Shown one piece after another: positions 1 to 8,514 of a DNA stretch of 64,000 nt. Position 1 is the first letter of the stretch; the number at the start of each line of letters is the position of its first letter. Both the position numbers and the translations under genes were made by a program. This DNA comes from Burkholderia territorii (GTDB lineage: Bacteria > Pseudomonadota > Gammaproteobacteria > Burkholderiales > Burkholderiaceae). The stretch covers positions 62,001 to 126,000 of the forward strand of contig NZ_CADFEJ010000008.1 in NCBI RefSeq assembly GCF_902833055.1, given 5' to 3'. Below the pieces are notes generated by a model, which saw only the letters and a program-made list of their open reading frames with translations, was not told the DNA's origin and made no database searches.

Positions 1-631
1 CTTGCCGCGCGCTCGGCACCGATGGCGGGTGGCCTTCGATCAGCAAATCGATCAGCAGATGCTCGAGCTGCGATGCAACGCGCGGGTTCGCGTTCGCCCG
101 TTCGAGCAGTTCCGGCGAGCGGGCGACGAGCATCAGCTGCTGGCGCCACGCGGCCAGCGCGGCGTCGCTGATGTGCAGCACGGGATCGAGCATCGCGCGC
201 GGGTCGCCGGTCAGCGAACCGACGGTCGCGGCATCGATGCGCAGCACGAACTGCTCGCAATCGGCGGACAGCACCGCGTCGAAGCGCTCGCCGGGCGCGC
301 ACAGCACGCCGGTCTGCCCGTCGACGCCGAGCCGGCGCCCCATCGCGTGCACTTCCGCCTGCCCGGACAGGCAGAACATCAGCAGGTAATAACCGTCGAC
401 GGCATCGACCTGCACGCGCATCGCGTCGCCGAACGCGATGGTGCCGATGCCGAGCCCGCCGAGCCGCACGAAATCCATATGGGACGCGCCCCGCACGCGG
501 CCGCTCGGCAGCAGCGCGTGCGGCTGCATCACACGCGAGATCCGCTCGCGCGTCTCGTCGAGATCGCGGGATTCGAACAGCCTGTGCGCACGCAGCGCGA
601 GCGGCTCGAACGACGTTGGGGACATGGGCAT
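1..631 (-). CDS. andR: AraC/XylS-type transcriptional regulator, C-terminus beyond window (AndR-like)
   Basis: Partial gene reading off the left edge. About 210 residues are present: the N-terminal sensor half typical of the AraC-binding-like family ([11 protein letters not shown] start, a [22 protein letters not shown] beta segment, and a [12 protein letters not shown] segment). The C-terminal AraC DNA-binding helices must lie left of the window. Two in-frame ATGs are possible, at 631 and 625. It diverges from the anthranilate dioxygenase operon, and in Burkholderia cepacia DBO1 the AraC/XylS-type AndR controls andAcAdAbAa, so the same role is inferred here. The missing HTH cannot be checked. 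Confidence 0.75.
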   Translation of the reverse strand, partial: MPMSPTSFEPLALRAHRLFESRDLDETRERISRVMQPHALLPSGRVRGASHMDFVRLGGLGIGTIAFGDAMRVQVDAVDGYYLLMFCLSGQAEVHAMGRRLGVDGQTGVLCAPGERFDAVLSADCEQFVLRIDAATVGSLTGDPRAMLDPVLHISDAALAAWRQQLMLVARSPELLERANANPRVASQLEHLLIDLLIEGHPPSVPSARQ

Positions 632-726
632 CGGCCTTGGTATGAACAACGGGCGCTTCGATCCGACGATTGGGTCGCGATCGTGCGCGGGTCGCGTGTG
701 TCGCCATGCTAGCGCAGAAATCCGCC

Positions 727-761
727 GAAAGTGGATATTGCACCGCCGCAATCGCACTTTC
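727..761. promoter_or_regulatory. Nested inverted repeat in the andR/andAc intergenic region
   Basis: Outer arms GAAAGTG (727-733) and CACTTTC (755-761) enclose inner arms ATTGC (737-741) and GCAAT (748-752). The element lies 77 bases before the andAc start, in the 206-base divergent gap. It could be an operator for AndR or another regulator. AraC-family sites are usually direct repeats, so a different factor is possible. The symmetry is seen directly; the function is inferred. Confidence 0.45.
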
Positions 762-837
762 CGGATAGACGCCGAATATTAGCTTTTCAAAAATCGGCTC
801 CATGCAATCAACGAAACGGAACCAGAAGGAGTCCGAC

Positions 838-2109
838 ATGGAGCAGACAGAATCGCCCGTCGTATTCGCCGCGCGCGACGACGCGTCCGATGTGCGCTTT
901 CCGCACGACGACGGCTCGCGCGTGCCGTACAAGGTGTTCAGCTCGCGCGCCGTCTACGATCGCGAGCAGGAACGCATCTTCCGCGGGCCGACGTGGAACT
1001 TCGTCGCGCTGGAAGCGGAAATCCCGAACGCCGGCGACTTCAAGAGCACGTTCGTCGGCGACACGCCGGTCGTCGTCACGCGCACCGAGGACGGCACGCT
1101 GTCCGCATGGGTGAACCGCTGCGCGCACCGCGGCGCGCAGGTGTGCCGCAAGTCGCGCGGCAACGCGAGCTCGCACACGTGCGTGTACCACCAGTGGAGC
1201 TTCGACAACCAGGGCAACCTGCTCGGCGTGCCGTTCCGGCGCGGCCAGAAGGGCATGACGGGGATGCCCGCCGACTTCGACCCGAAGCAGCACGGGCTGC
1301 GCAAGCTGCGCGTCGACAGCTATCGCGGGCTCGTGTTCGCGACCTTCAGCGATGACGTGGCACCGCTGCCCGACTATCTCGGCGAGCAGATGCGTCCGTG
1401 GATCGACCGGATCTTCCACAAGCCGATCGAGTATCTCGGCTGCACGCGCCAGTATTCGAAGTCGAACTGGAAGCTGTACATGGAGAACGTGAAGGATCCG
1501 TATCACGCGAGCATGCTGCACCTGTTCCATACGACCTTCAACATCTTCCGCGTCGGGATGAAGGCGCGCTCGATTCCGGATGCGAACCACGGGCTGCACA
1601 GCATCATCACGGTGACGAAGACGGGCGACGACACGTCGGCCGCGTACAAGCAGCAGAACATCCGCTCGTTCGACGAGGGCTTTCATCTGGAAGACGAATC
1701 GATCCTCGATCTCGTGTCGGAATACGACGAGGATTGCACGAACCATATCCAGCCGATCTTCCCGCAGCTCGTGATCCAGCAGATCCACAACACGCTGGTC
1801 GCGCGCCAGATCCTGCCGAAAGGTCCGGACAACTTCGAGCTGATCTTCCACTTCTTCGGTTACGCGGACGACACGCCCGAGCTGCGCGCGCTGCGCATCA
1901 AGCAGGCGAACCTGGTCGGGCCGGCCGGCTACATCTCGATGGAAGACACCGAGGCGACCGAACTGGTGCAACGCGGCACGGTGCGCGACGCCGACGCGAC
2001 GTCGGTGATCGAGATGTCGCGCGGCAACCCGGACCAGCAGGACACGGTGATCACCGAAAGCCTGATCCGCAAGTTCTGGGTCGGGTACCAGAAGCTGATG
2101 GGCTATTGA
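838..2109 (+). CDS. andAc: Anthranilate 1,2-dioxygenase terminal oxygenase, large (alpha) subunit
   Basis: 423-residue Rieske non-heme iron oxygenase alpha subunit. The Rieske motif is C95-x-H97-x17-C115-x2-H118. The mononuclear iron motif is DPYHASMLH, with Asp220 as the likely electron-bridging residue and His223 and His228 as ligands. It would dihydroxylate and deaminate anthranilate to catechol in the cytosol together with AndAd, AndAb and AndAa. ATG 838 is chosen because AAGGAG lies just upstream; an in-frame ATG at 802 has no ribosome site. First gene of a four-gene operon. The order alpha, beta, ferredoxin, reductase matches the three-component anthranilate system of B. cepacia DBO1. 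A relative such as a salicylate hydroxylase is the main alternative. Confidence 0.9.
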   Translation: MEQTESPVVFAARDDASDVRFPHDDGSRVPYKVFSSRAVYDREQERIFRGPTWNFVALEAEIPNAGDFKSTFVGDTPVVVTRTEDGTLSAWVNRCAHRGAQVCRKSRGNASSHTCVYHQWSFDNQGNLLGVPFRRGQKGMTGMPADFDPKQHGLRKLRVDSYRGLVFATFSDDVAPLPDYLGEQMRPWIDRIFHKPIEYLGCTRQYSKSNWKLYMENVKDPYHASMLHLFHTTFNIFRVGMKARSIPDANHGLHSIITVTKTGDDTSAAYKQQNIRSFDEGFHLEDESILDLVSEYDEDCTNHIQPIFPQLVIQQIHNTLVARQILPKGPDNFELIFHFFGYADDTPELRALRIKQANLVGPAGYISMEDTEATELVQRGTVRDADATSVIEMSRGNPDQQDTVITESLIRKFWVGYQKLMGY

Positions 2110-2126
2110 AGCGGGAGCACGGAACG

Positions 2127-2612
2127 ATGGAAAACCTGACGGAAGACATGAAGACGTGGTTCGAGATTTACATGCTCCAGAACCGCTACATCGGCCATCT
2201 CGACAACGACCGGCTCGAACACTGGCCGGAAATGTTCACCGAGGACTGCACGTACGAGATCGTGCCGAAGGAGAACGCCGATCTCGGGCTGCCGGTCGGG
2301 ATCGTCCACTGCACGAACCAGCGCATGCTGCGCGACCGCGTGGTGTCGCTGCGGCACGCGAACATCTATGAAGAGCACACGTACCGGCACATGACGTCGG
2401 GCCTCACGATCGTCGCGGAGCGCGACGGCGAGATCGACACCGAGAGCAACTACGTGGTCGTGCAGACGCGCAGCAACGGCGAATCGAACGTATATCAGGC
2501 CGGCAAGTACTACGACACGGTCGTGCGCACGCCCGACGGGCTGCGCTACAAGACCAAGCGCGTGATCTACGACACGTCGCGCGTGCAGACGCTGCTCGCC
2601 ACTCCGATCTGA
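2127..2612 (+). CDS. andAd: Anthranilate 1,2-dioxygenase terminal oxygenase, small (beta) subunit
   Basis: 161-residue ring-hydroxylating dioxygenase beta subunit (SnoaL/NTF2-like fold). Family features are the acidic N-terminal helix, the phrase EDCTYEIVPKEN and the C-terminal TKRVIYDTSRVQTLLATPI. It has no cofactor and is structural in the alpha3beta3 oxygenase. It starts 17 bases after andAc with GGGAGCACGGAACG before the ATG, and is followed 16 bases later by the ferredoxin gene. Length is normal for the family. Confidence 0.9.
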   Translation: MENLTEDMKTWFEIYMLQNRYIGHLDNDRLEHWPEMFTEDCTYEIVPKENADLGLPVGIVHCTNQRMLRDRVVSLRHANIYEEHTYRHMTSGLTIVAERDGEIDTESNYVVVQTRSNGESNVYQAGKYYDTVVRTPDGLRYKTKRVIYDTSRVQTLLATPI

Positions 2613-2628
2613 CAGCCGAGGAAACGAC

Positions 2629-2955
2629 ATGACCGAAGCAACGCTCGCCGAATGGCATCCGCTGGGCGCATTCGACGAATTCTCCGAAGACGAACCGGCG
2701 GCGCGCGTCGCCGGCCAGAAGCCGATCGCGGTATTCCGGATCGGCGACGAACTGTTCGCGATGCACGACCTCTGTTCGCATGGTCACGCGCGGCTGTCCG
2801 AAGGCTACGTGGAAGACGGCTGCGTCGAATGCCCGCTGCACCAGGGGCTGATCGACATTCGCACCGGGGCGCCGAAATGCGCGCCGATCACCGAGCCGGT
2901 ACGGACTTATCCGATCCGGATCGTCGACGGGCAGGTGGAAGTCAATGTCGGCTGA
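2629..2955 (+). CDS. andAb: Anthranilate dioxygenase Rieske-type ferredoxin
   Basis: 108-residue soluble Rieske [2Fe-2S] ferredoxin with C49-x-H51 and C68-x2-H71 as cluster ligands (LCSHGHARL and CPLHQG). It carries electrons from the reductase AndAa to the oxygenase AndAc/AndAd. Its last 11 bases overlap the reductase gene, which indicates translational coupling. Size and motif spacing match dioxygenase ferredoxins (BphF/AndAb type). Confidence 0.9.
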   Translation: MTEATLAEWHPLGAFDEFSEDEPAARVAGQKPIAVFRIGDELFAMHDLCSHGHARLSEGYVEDGCVECPLHQGLIDIRTGAPKCAPITEPVRTYPIRIVDGQVEVNVG

Positions 2956-4165
2956 CCCGTTCGTGATCGTCGGCGCCGGCCATGCGGCGCGGCGCACGGC
3001 CGAGGCGCTGCGCGCGCGCGACGCCGATGCACGCATCGTGATGATCGGCGCCGAACGCGAGCTGCCGTACGACCGGCCCGCGCTGTCGAAGGACGCGCTG
3101 CTGGGCGACGGCGGCGAGCAGCGTGCGTTCATTCGCGACGCGGCCTGGTACGACGCGCAGCGCATCGAGCTGCGGCTCGGCACGCGCGTCGATGCGATCG
3201 AACGCGACGCGCAGCGCGTTCGGCTCGACGACGGCGCGACGTTGCCGTACGCCGGGCTCGTGCTCGCGACGGGTTCGCGTGTGCGAACGTTCGGCGGGCC
3301 GGTCGACGAAGGCGTCGTCCCGCATTACGTGCGCACCGTTGCCGACGCGCGCGCGTTGCGCGCGCAGCTCGCGCCCGGGCGTCGCGTGGCGGTGCTCGGC
3401 GGCGGCTTCATCGGCCTCGAAGTGGCGGCCGCGGCACGCCAGCTCGGTTGCGACGTGACGGTGATCGACCCGGCTGCGCGCTTGCTGCAGCGTGCATTGC
3501 CGGAAGTCGTCGGCGCGTATGCGCGGCAACTGCACGATGGGCGCGGCGTGATCTTCCGGATGGCAACACTGCCGCGCGCGATTCGCCGCGCGCCGGGCGG
3601 CGGCGCGATCGTCGAGACCGATCGCGGCGACGTGCCGGCCGATGTCGTCGTGGTCGGCATCGGTGTCGTGCCCAATGTCGAACTCGCGCAGGCAGCCGGC
3701 CTGGAGGTCGACAACGGCATTCGCGTCGATGCCGGATGCCGGACGGCTGATCGCGCGATCTTCGCGGCGGGCGAGGTGACGATGCACTTCAATCCGCTGC
3801 TCGGGCGCCACGTGCGGATCGAGTCGTGGCAGGTCGCGGAGAATCAGCCGGCGGTCGCGGCGGCGAACCTGCTGGGTGCGGACGAAACCTATGCCGAGCT
3901 GCCGTGGCTGTGGTCCGATCAGTACGACTGCAACCTGCAGATGCTCGGGCTGTTCGGCGGCGAGCGCACGATCGTCGTCCGTGGCGATCCCGCGAGCGGG
4001 CCGTTCACGGTGTTCGGGCTCGACGACGACGGGAAGATCGCGGCGGTGGCCGCGGCGAATCTTGGCCGCGACATCGGTGCATCGCGGCGCTTGATCGCGG
4101 CAGGCGCCGTGCCCGATCCGGCGAAGCTCGCCGATCCGGCGGTGAATCTGAAGACGTTTCTCTGA
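2945..4165 (+). CDS. andAa: Anthranilate dioxygenase ferredoxin reductase (FAD/NADH)
   Basis: 406-residue FAD-dependent pyridine nucleotide-disulphide oxidoreductase of the BphA4/AndAa type. An N-terminal FAD-binding GxGxxA region (VGAGHAARRTAEALR) is followed near residue 150 by the NADH-binding LGGGFIGLEVAAAARQLG. The C-terminal reductase domain contains WSDQYD. It passes electrons from NADH to AndAb. It overlaps andAb by 11 bases and closes the operon. A strong hairpin lies just after the stop. Confidence 0.9.
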   Translation: MSADPFVIVGAGHAARRTAEALRARDADARIVMIGAERELPYDRPALSKDALLGDGGEQRAFIRDAAWYDAQRIELRLGTRVDAIERDAQRVRLDDGATLPYAGLVLATGSRVRTFGGPVDEGVVPHYVRTVADARALRAQLAPGRRVAVLGGGFIGLEVAAAARQLGCDVTVIDPAARLLQRALPEVVGAYARQLHDGRGVIFRMATLPRAIRRAPGGGAIVETDRGDVPADVVVVGIGVVPNVELAQAAGLEVDNGIRVDAGCRTADRAIFAAGEVTMHFNPLLGRHVRIESWQVAENQPAVAAANLLGADETYAELPWLWSDQYDCNLQMLGLFGGERTIVVRGDPASGPFTVFGLDDDGKIAAVAAANLGRDIGASRRLIAAGAVPDPAKLADPAVNLKTFL

Positions 4166-4173
4166 CGCAGTGC

Positions 4174-4202
4174 GCGAACGCGGCCGCCGCGGCCGTGTTC
4201 GC
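4174..4202 (+). terminator. Hairpin after the andA operon
   Basis: 12-base arms (4174-4185 and 4191-4202) pair fully with one G-T wobble around a five-base loop, 9 bases after the andAa stop. There is no T-run, so it may terminate weakly or protect the mRNA 3' end. Confidence 0.5.
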
Positions 4203-4329
4203 GTCGGGTAGCGGAAACGCGGAATGAACCCTGTTCCGCACGGCCTCTCCGGCTCGCGCGACGCGTATGGGTTTGTCGCGGGCCGACGATCGGTGCATAT
4301 TAACGACATTGCCGTTTCACCGGTCGCCC

Positions 4330-5616
4330 ATGACGCCAGACAAAGCCCTCGAACTGAAACGCAGCAAGCGCCGCGCGCTATGGCTGCTGCTGGCCGCGGT
4401 CGCGGTATTCGTCACGACGATCCTGCTGCCGCGCGGCCCGTGGGTCGATGGTTTCAAGGCGGTCGCCGAAGCCGCGATGGTCGGCGCGCTCGCCGACTGG
4501 TTCGCGGTCGTCGCGCTGTTCCGCCGCGTGCCGATCCCGTTCGTGTCGCGCCACACCGAAATCATCCCGAAGAACAAGGACAAGATCGCCGACAACCTCG
4601 CGGTGTTCGTGCGCGAGAAATTCCTCGGGCCCGATGCACTCGTCGCGCAGATTCGCCAGCACGATCCCGCGCGCAAACTCGGCGCATGGCTCGGCGAGCC
4701 GGCGAATACCGACGCGCTCGGCGGCTATGTGACGAAGCTGATGAGCTTCGCGCTCGACATGACCGACGACGCGCGGATCCAGTCGTTCGTCCACGACGCG
4801 TTCCGTGCGGTGATCGACCGGGTCGACCTGTCGCAATCGATGGGCGCGATCCTCGACACGCTGACGAAGGACGGTCGCCATCAGGCGTTGCTCGACGACG
4901 CGATCGAGCAGGTGGTCGACGTGCTCGACAAGGAAGAGAACCGTGAGGTGATCGCGGGCTTCATCGTCGAATGGCTGAAGACGCAATACCCGAAGGTCGA
5001 GAAGATCATGCCGACGCAGTGGTTCGGCGAGAACGGCGCGCGCATGCTGGCGAACGCGGTGAGCCGCGTGCTCGAAGGCGTGGCGGCCGATCCGGAGCAC
5101 GAGTTGCGGCAACGCTTCGACCGCACGGTCGTGCGGCTCACCGAGCGGCTGAAGCATGACCCCGCGTTCATCGCGAAGGGCGACGAGATCAAGCGCTACA
5201 TCCGCGACGGCGACGCGTTCAACGACTACGTGCGCGATCTGTGGGACCAGTTGCGCGCATGGCTGAAGGCCGATCTCGCGCGGTCCGATTCGACGCTGCA
5301 CCGGCAGGCCGCGACGCTCGGCGGCTGGCTCGGCGCGCGGCTCGCGCAGAGCCCGGCGTTGCGCGCGTCGCTGAACGAGCACATCGAGAAGGCCGTGCAC
5401 GAAATGGCACCGGATTTCGCGGACTTCCTGATGCGTCATATTCGCGATACGGTGCGCAACTGGGATGCGCGCGAGATGTCGCGGCAGATCGAGTTGAACA
5501 TCGGGAAGGACCTGCAATACATCCGCATCAACGGCACGCTGGTCGGCGGGCTGATCGGGCTCGGGCTGTATCTGGTGTCGCTGGCGCCGCGCTGGGCGGC
5601 GGGGTGGTTGCATTGA
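4330..5616 (+). CDS. DUF445 family membrane protein (YjiN-like)
   Basis: 428 residues. A basic N-terminus (KRSKRRA) leads into a membrane segment (LWLLLAAVAVFVTTILL) and then the DUF445 hallmark EAAMVGALADWFAVVALFRR. A long, charged, mostly helical region follows, with a second hydrophobic segment at the C-terminus (LVGGLIGLGLYLVSLAP). The family is widespread in proteobacteria but its function is not established. ATG 4330 is preferred to the in-frame ATG at 4267 because the protein then starts like its relatives. The gene stands alone and converges with the LysR gene. Confidence 0.85.
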   Translation: MTPDKALELKRSKRRALWLLLAAVAVFVTTILLPRGPWVDGFKAVAEAAMVGALADWFAVVALFRRVPIPFVSRHTEIIPKNKDKIADNLAVFVREKFLGPDALVAQIRQHDPARKLGAWLGEPANTDALGGYVTKLMSFALDMTDDARIQSFVHDAFRAVIDRVDLSQSMGAILDTLTKDGRHQALLDDAIEQVVDVLDKEENREVIAGFIVEWLKTQYPKVEKIMPTQWFGENGARMLANAVSRVLEGVAADPEHELRQRFDRTVVRLTERLKHDPAFIAKGDEIKRYIRDGDAFNDYVRDLWDQLRAWLKADLARSDSTLHRQAATLGGWLGARLAQSPALRASLNEHIEKAVHEMAPDFADFLMRHIRDTVRNWDAREMSRQIELNIGKDLQYIRINGTLVGGLIGLGLYLVSLAPRWAAGWLH

Positions 5617-5711
5617 TGAGGCTTCGATCGGTCGCCCGATCGTCAAGAGAAGCAGTTCTTTCGACGTGAGCCGTTCATGCTCGGTTCGGTCCGGGCGCCA
5701 GCGGGTGCCCG

Positions 5712-6617
5712 TCAGCGTGAAGCCCCGAACAACTGAATCACGAGGCCGCGCAGCCAGCGATTGCCCGCCTCGTGGTGATATCGCGCATGCCAATGCTGCC
5801 GTACGGCAAATCCTTCGACCGGGATCGGACATGCATGTACCGCGAGGTCACTGGCGTGCGCCAGCGTCTCGCCGATATGACGGGGCAGCGTCGTGATCAG
5901 GTCGGTGCTCTGGATGATCGCGCCCAAACCGAGAAAGCCCGGCAACTCCAGCACCACGTCACGCTCGATGCGCGCCTGCCGCAGCGCCTGCTCGAGAAGC
6001 TGGGCGCCCGTTCCGGCCGTGATGGCGACATGGCCCTCCGAACGATACTGCTTTCCCCCAAGACGGCCGCGGATCCGCGGATGATGCCGGTTGGCCAGGC
6101 ATACCCAGTCCTGGTCGTACAGCTTCTGCTGATAAATGCCGCCGCCGAGCCACGGTACATAGCCGATGGCGAGATCGGCCTCGCCCGATTCGAGCGCGCG
6201 CTCGGTGTTGCCGTCGATCCGTGCGGCTTCCAGCCTTACGCCGGGCGCCTGCGCGCGGACATGGGCGAGTAGCCGTGGAAGCAGCGTGATATGGCTCGCG
6301 TCGGTCATGCAGATGCGAAACCGCCGCTGGGCCGTGGCCGGATCGAACGCGATCTCCCAGGCGGTGAAGCGCCGCAGCGATTCGAGGATTTCCCGGCACG
6401 GCCCGATCAGCGCATCGGCCTGCGGCGTCGGCGCCATGCCGCCGGGCGTTCGAACGAACAACGGATCGTGCAGGTATTCCCGCAAATGACCGAGCCAGAT
6501 GCTGACCGTCGGCTGGCTTTGCCCGAGCTGTTCGGCCACGCGCGTGACGCTGCGGATCTCGTAGAGCAGATCGAAGAGCTGAAGCAGCTTCAAATCGGGC
6601 AAGTCGGGCGGCGTCAT
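5712..6617 (-). CDS. LysR-family transcriptional regulator, divergent from the panE-like operon
   Basis: 301 residues. An N-terminal winged HTH (RSVTRVAEQLGQSQPTVSIWL) is followed by a LysR effector-binding domain (FRICMTDASHITLLPRLLAHV). The ATG at 6617 gives a normal LysR start (MTPPDLPDLKLLQLFDLLYE); the reading frame stays open further upstream without LysR sequence. It diverges from the five-gene operon starting at 6714, with a 96-base gap that holds a T-N11-A palindrome, so control of that operon is likely. The ligand is unknown but should be an intermediate of that pathway. Confidence 0.85.
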   Translation of the reverse strand: MTPPDLPDLKLLQLFDLLYEIRSVTRVAEQLGQSQPTVSIWLGHLREYLHDPLFVRTPGGMAPTPQADALIGPCREILESLRRFTAWEIAFDPATAQRRFRICMTDASHITLLPRLLAHVRAQAPGVRLEAARIDGNTERALESGEADLAIGYVPWLGGGIYQQKLYDQDWVCLANRHHPRIRGRLGGKQYRSEGHVAITAGTGAQLLEQALRQARIERDVVLELPGFLGLGAIIQSTDLITTLPRHIGETLAHASDLAVHACPIPVEGFAVRQHWHARYHHEAGNRWLRGLVIQLFGASR

Positions 6618-6623
6618 CGCGTT

Positions 6624-6638
6624 ATTGTCCAGTGCAAT
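6624..6638. promoter_or_regulatory. LysR-type box ATTG-N7-CAAT
   Basis: Perfect dyad with ATTG at 6624-6627 and CAAT at 6635-6638, which contains the T-N11-A signature of LysR sites. It lies 6 bases upstream of the regulator's own start codon, consistent with an autoregulatory recognition site. A second dyad, TTGCC-N9-GGCAA, covers 6660-6678 and overlaps the probable operon promoter. Confidence 0.5.
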
Positions 6639-6659
6639 GACGCCATTGTACTCATTGAA

Positions 6660-6688
6660 TTGCCAGTATGAGCGGCAAATCCTATCGT
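6660..6688 (+). promoter_or_regulatory. Candidate sigma-70 promoter of the panE-like operon
   Basis: TTGCCA (6660-6665) and TATCGT (6683-6688) are 17 bases apart. This would place the transcript start near 6695, about 19 bases before the GTG start. The -35 box lies inside the TTGCC/GGCAA dyad, as expected for a LysR-activated promoter. Matches to consensus are partial. Confidence 0.4.
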
Positions 6689-6713
6689 GCAGCCATACAT
6701 CAAGGAGAAGCGA

Positions 6714-7664
6714 GTGAAGATTGCGATTCTGGGTGCCGGCGCGCTGGGCTGCGCGATTGGCGCCACGCTCACCGAAGGCGGCCACGAGACCTGGCTGATC
6801 GACCGCTCTGCGGCACATGTCGATGCGATGCGCCGCGATGGCCTTCGGGTCGACGATGCTGACGGGTCGCGGCATGTCCGCGTCCATGCGACGACGCAAG
6901 CCGCCGAAGTCGGCGCCGCCGATCTGGTGATCGTGCTGGTGAAATCGTTCCACACCGAAGCGGCGATGCGCGGTGCGCCGGAACTGGTCGGCCCCGATAC
7001 GCTGGTGCTGTCGCTACAAAACGGCCTGGGCCACGAGGACATCCTTGCCGATGTGGTCGGCCGCGAACGCGTGCTCGCGGGCAAGACCTACGTCGGCGGC
7101 GTGCTTCGCGGCGCCGGGCACATCGAGTCCGGCGTGCGCGGCAAGCTGACCTATATCGGCGAACTCGACGGACGCATCACGCAGCGCGTGCAGGCGGTCG
7201 CGGACGCATTCAACACGGCCGGCCTCGGCACGACCGTCAGCGACAACATCATCGGCACGATGTGGGACAAGCTGCTGGTCAATGTCGCGACGGGCGCACT
7301 CACCGGCGTCACCGGGCTGACCTACGGACAGCTTTACGACGAGCCCGTGCTGAAGTCCACATCGCTTGCGGCCGTGGCCGAGGCAATTGCGGCCGCGCAG
7401 GCGGCCGGCGTCAGGCTGTCGATGACGGACCCCGAGCAGGCGTGGACGCTCGCCGCCGAGGGGCTGCCTGCGGCGTTCAAGACGTCGATGCTGCAAAGTC
7501 TGGAGAAGGGCTCGATCACGGAGATCGACTACATCAACGGTTCGGTCGTGCGCTGGGGCCAGCGGTACGGCGTGCCGACGCCGGTGAACGCGACGCTCGT
7601 CGCCTGTATCAAGGGAATCGAACGCGCGATGGCCGACCGCAAGCACGGCGAGGCCGCCCGATGA
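6714..7664 (+). CDS. 2-dehydropantoate 2-reductase family protein (PanE/ApbA-like)
   Basis: 316 residues. The N-terminal Rossmann motif GAGALGCAIG binds NADP. The central MWDKLLVNVATGALTGVTG carries the conserved Lys region of ketopantoate reductases, and a C-terminal helical domain follows (LQSLEKGSITEIDYINGSVV). It is predicted to reduce a 2-oxo acid with NADPH. Its place at the head of an operon with a CoA-transferase and a hydratase argues for a catabolic substrate other than ketopantoate. The GTG at 6714 follows AAGGAG at good spacing; an in-frame ATG at 6687 lacks a site. The stop overlaps the next ATG (ATGA). Confidence 0.8.
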   Translation: MKIAILGAGALGCAIGATLTEGGHETWLIDRSAAHVDAMRRDGLRVDDADGSRHVRVHATTQAAEVGAADLVIVLVKSFHTEAAMRGAPELVGPDTLVLSLQNGLGHEDILADVVGRERVLAGKTYVGGVLRGAGHIESGVRGKLTYIGELDGRITQRVQAVADAFNTAGLGTTVSDNIIGTMWDKLLVNVATGALTGVTGLTYGQLYDEPVLKSTSLAAVAEAIAAAQAAGVRLSMTDPEQAWTLAAEGLPAAFKTSMLQSLEKGSITEIDYINGSVVRWGQRYGVPTPVNATLVACIKGIERAMADRKHGEAAR

Positions 7665-8053
7665 ACGCGCCGAAAGCCTATCTGGAGCATGTCGCGATCT
7701 GGGTGAAGGACATCCGGTGGCACATCCGTTTTTTCGAAGACGTGTTCGGCATGACCATGCGTGAAGTGGACGGCGAGCTCGACGCGCCGCGGCAGTACTG
7801 GACGCTCGGCGGCCTGCAGTTCATCCACGCCCCGGACCATGACGGACCCGAAGGCCGGCTCGCCCACCTTGGCGTGATGTGCGAAGACATGGAGGCCGCA
7901 CTGGCCTCGGCACGGCGCTTCGGCGTGACCGAAATGCCGCAGGGGCGCAACTGGCTGCGCCTGCCGGACGGTCTTGCCGTCGAATTCATCCAGGCGAGGC
8001 CGGCCTCCTGCGTCGCGCAGGCGCTGGCGATCGACCCACGCGCGGAGGCATGA
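7661..8053 (+). CDS. VOC (glyoxalase/bleomycin resistance) superfamily protein
   Basis: 130 residues with a single vicinal-oxygen-chelate module: YLEHVAIWVKDIRWHIRFFEDVFGM opens the first beta-alpha-beta unit and LRLPDGLAVEFIQ closes the second. Metal ligands would come from His10 and the late Glu of VEFIQ. Members act as lyases, isomerases, epimerases or dioxygenases; the substrate cannot be read from sequence. Four-base ATGA overlap with the gene before it, and its stop overlaps the alternative start of the MaoC gene, so expression is coupled. Confidence 0.75.
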   Translation: MNAPKAYLEHVAIWVKDIRWHIRFFEDVFGMTMREVDGELDAPRQYWTLGGLQFIHAPDHDGPEGRLAHLGVMCEDMEAALASARRFGVTEMPQGRNWLRLPDGLAVEFIQARPASCVAQALAIDPRAEA

Positions 8054-8055
8054 AG

Positions 8056-8514
8056 ATGACGATCATCGAAAGATACTGGGACGATGCCCGCGAAGGCGAC
8101 GAGTGCGTCAGCCCGCAATACAAAGTGACCAAGGCGCGCATCCTCGCGTACGCCGACCTCACCGGCGACCATACGCCCGTGCATGTTGACGAGGACTACG
8201 CAAACGCGAGCCACTTCGGCTGCATCGTCGCGCACGGCCTGTTCGGGCTGTCGATCGCGGACGGCCTCAAGACGCAGAGCGACTACCGCTTCCTGCCCGG
8301 CATGTCGCTGGGCTGGAGCTGGGATTTCCTGCTGCCGATCAAGGTCGACGACGTGCTGCACGTGAAGTTTCGGGTCGGCTCCATGCGAACCAGCAAGAGT
8401 CGCCCGGGCTGGGGCATCGTCGTGCTGCCGTCCGAGCTGATCAATCAGGATGGCCAGGTGGTTCAACGCGGCGAGCATCGCCTGATGGTGCCGCGCCGGC
8501 CGGGAGCGTTCTGA
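8056..8514 (+). CDS. MaoC-like (R)-specific hydratase/dehydratase
   Basis: 152 residues with a hot-dog fold. The hydratase-2 motif ADLTGDHTPVHVDEDYA supplies the catalytic Asp and His, and VAHGLFGLSIADGL forms the conserved helix. It would add water to, or remove it from, an enoyl-CoA, which fits the CoA-transferase encoded next. ATG 8056 is preferred because GGAGG ends 7 bases before it; ATG 8050 overlaps the previous stop but sits too close to that site. The stop overlaps the CoA-transferase ATG by one base. Confidence 0.8.
   Translation: MTIIERYWDDAREGDECVSPQYKVTKARILAYADLTGDHTPVHVDEDYANASHFGCIVAHGLFGLSIADGLKTQSDYRFLPGMSLGWSWDFLLPIKVDDVLHVKFRVGSMRTSKSRPGWGIVVLPSELINQDGQVVQRGEHRLMVPRRPGAF

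Noticed and set aside
808-1971. Long open frame antisense to andAc (387 codons)
   Set aside because: It mirrors a well-supported dioxygenase gene. The translation is Arg/Val/Asp-rich low-complexity sequence without any domain, as is common opposite GC-rich genes.
5625-5642. Terminator between DUF445 and LysR genes
   Set aside because: CGATCGG/CCGATCG forms a seven-base stem but has no T-run on either strand. Palindromes of this kind are frequent in this GC-rich DNA.
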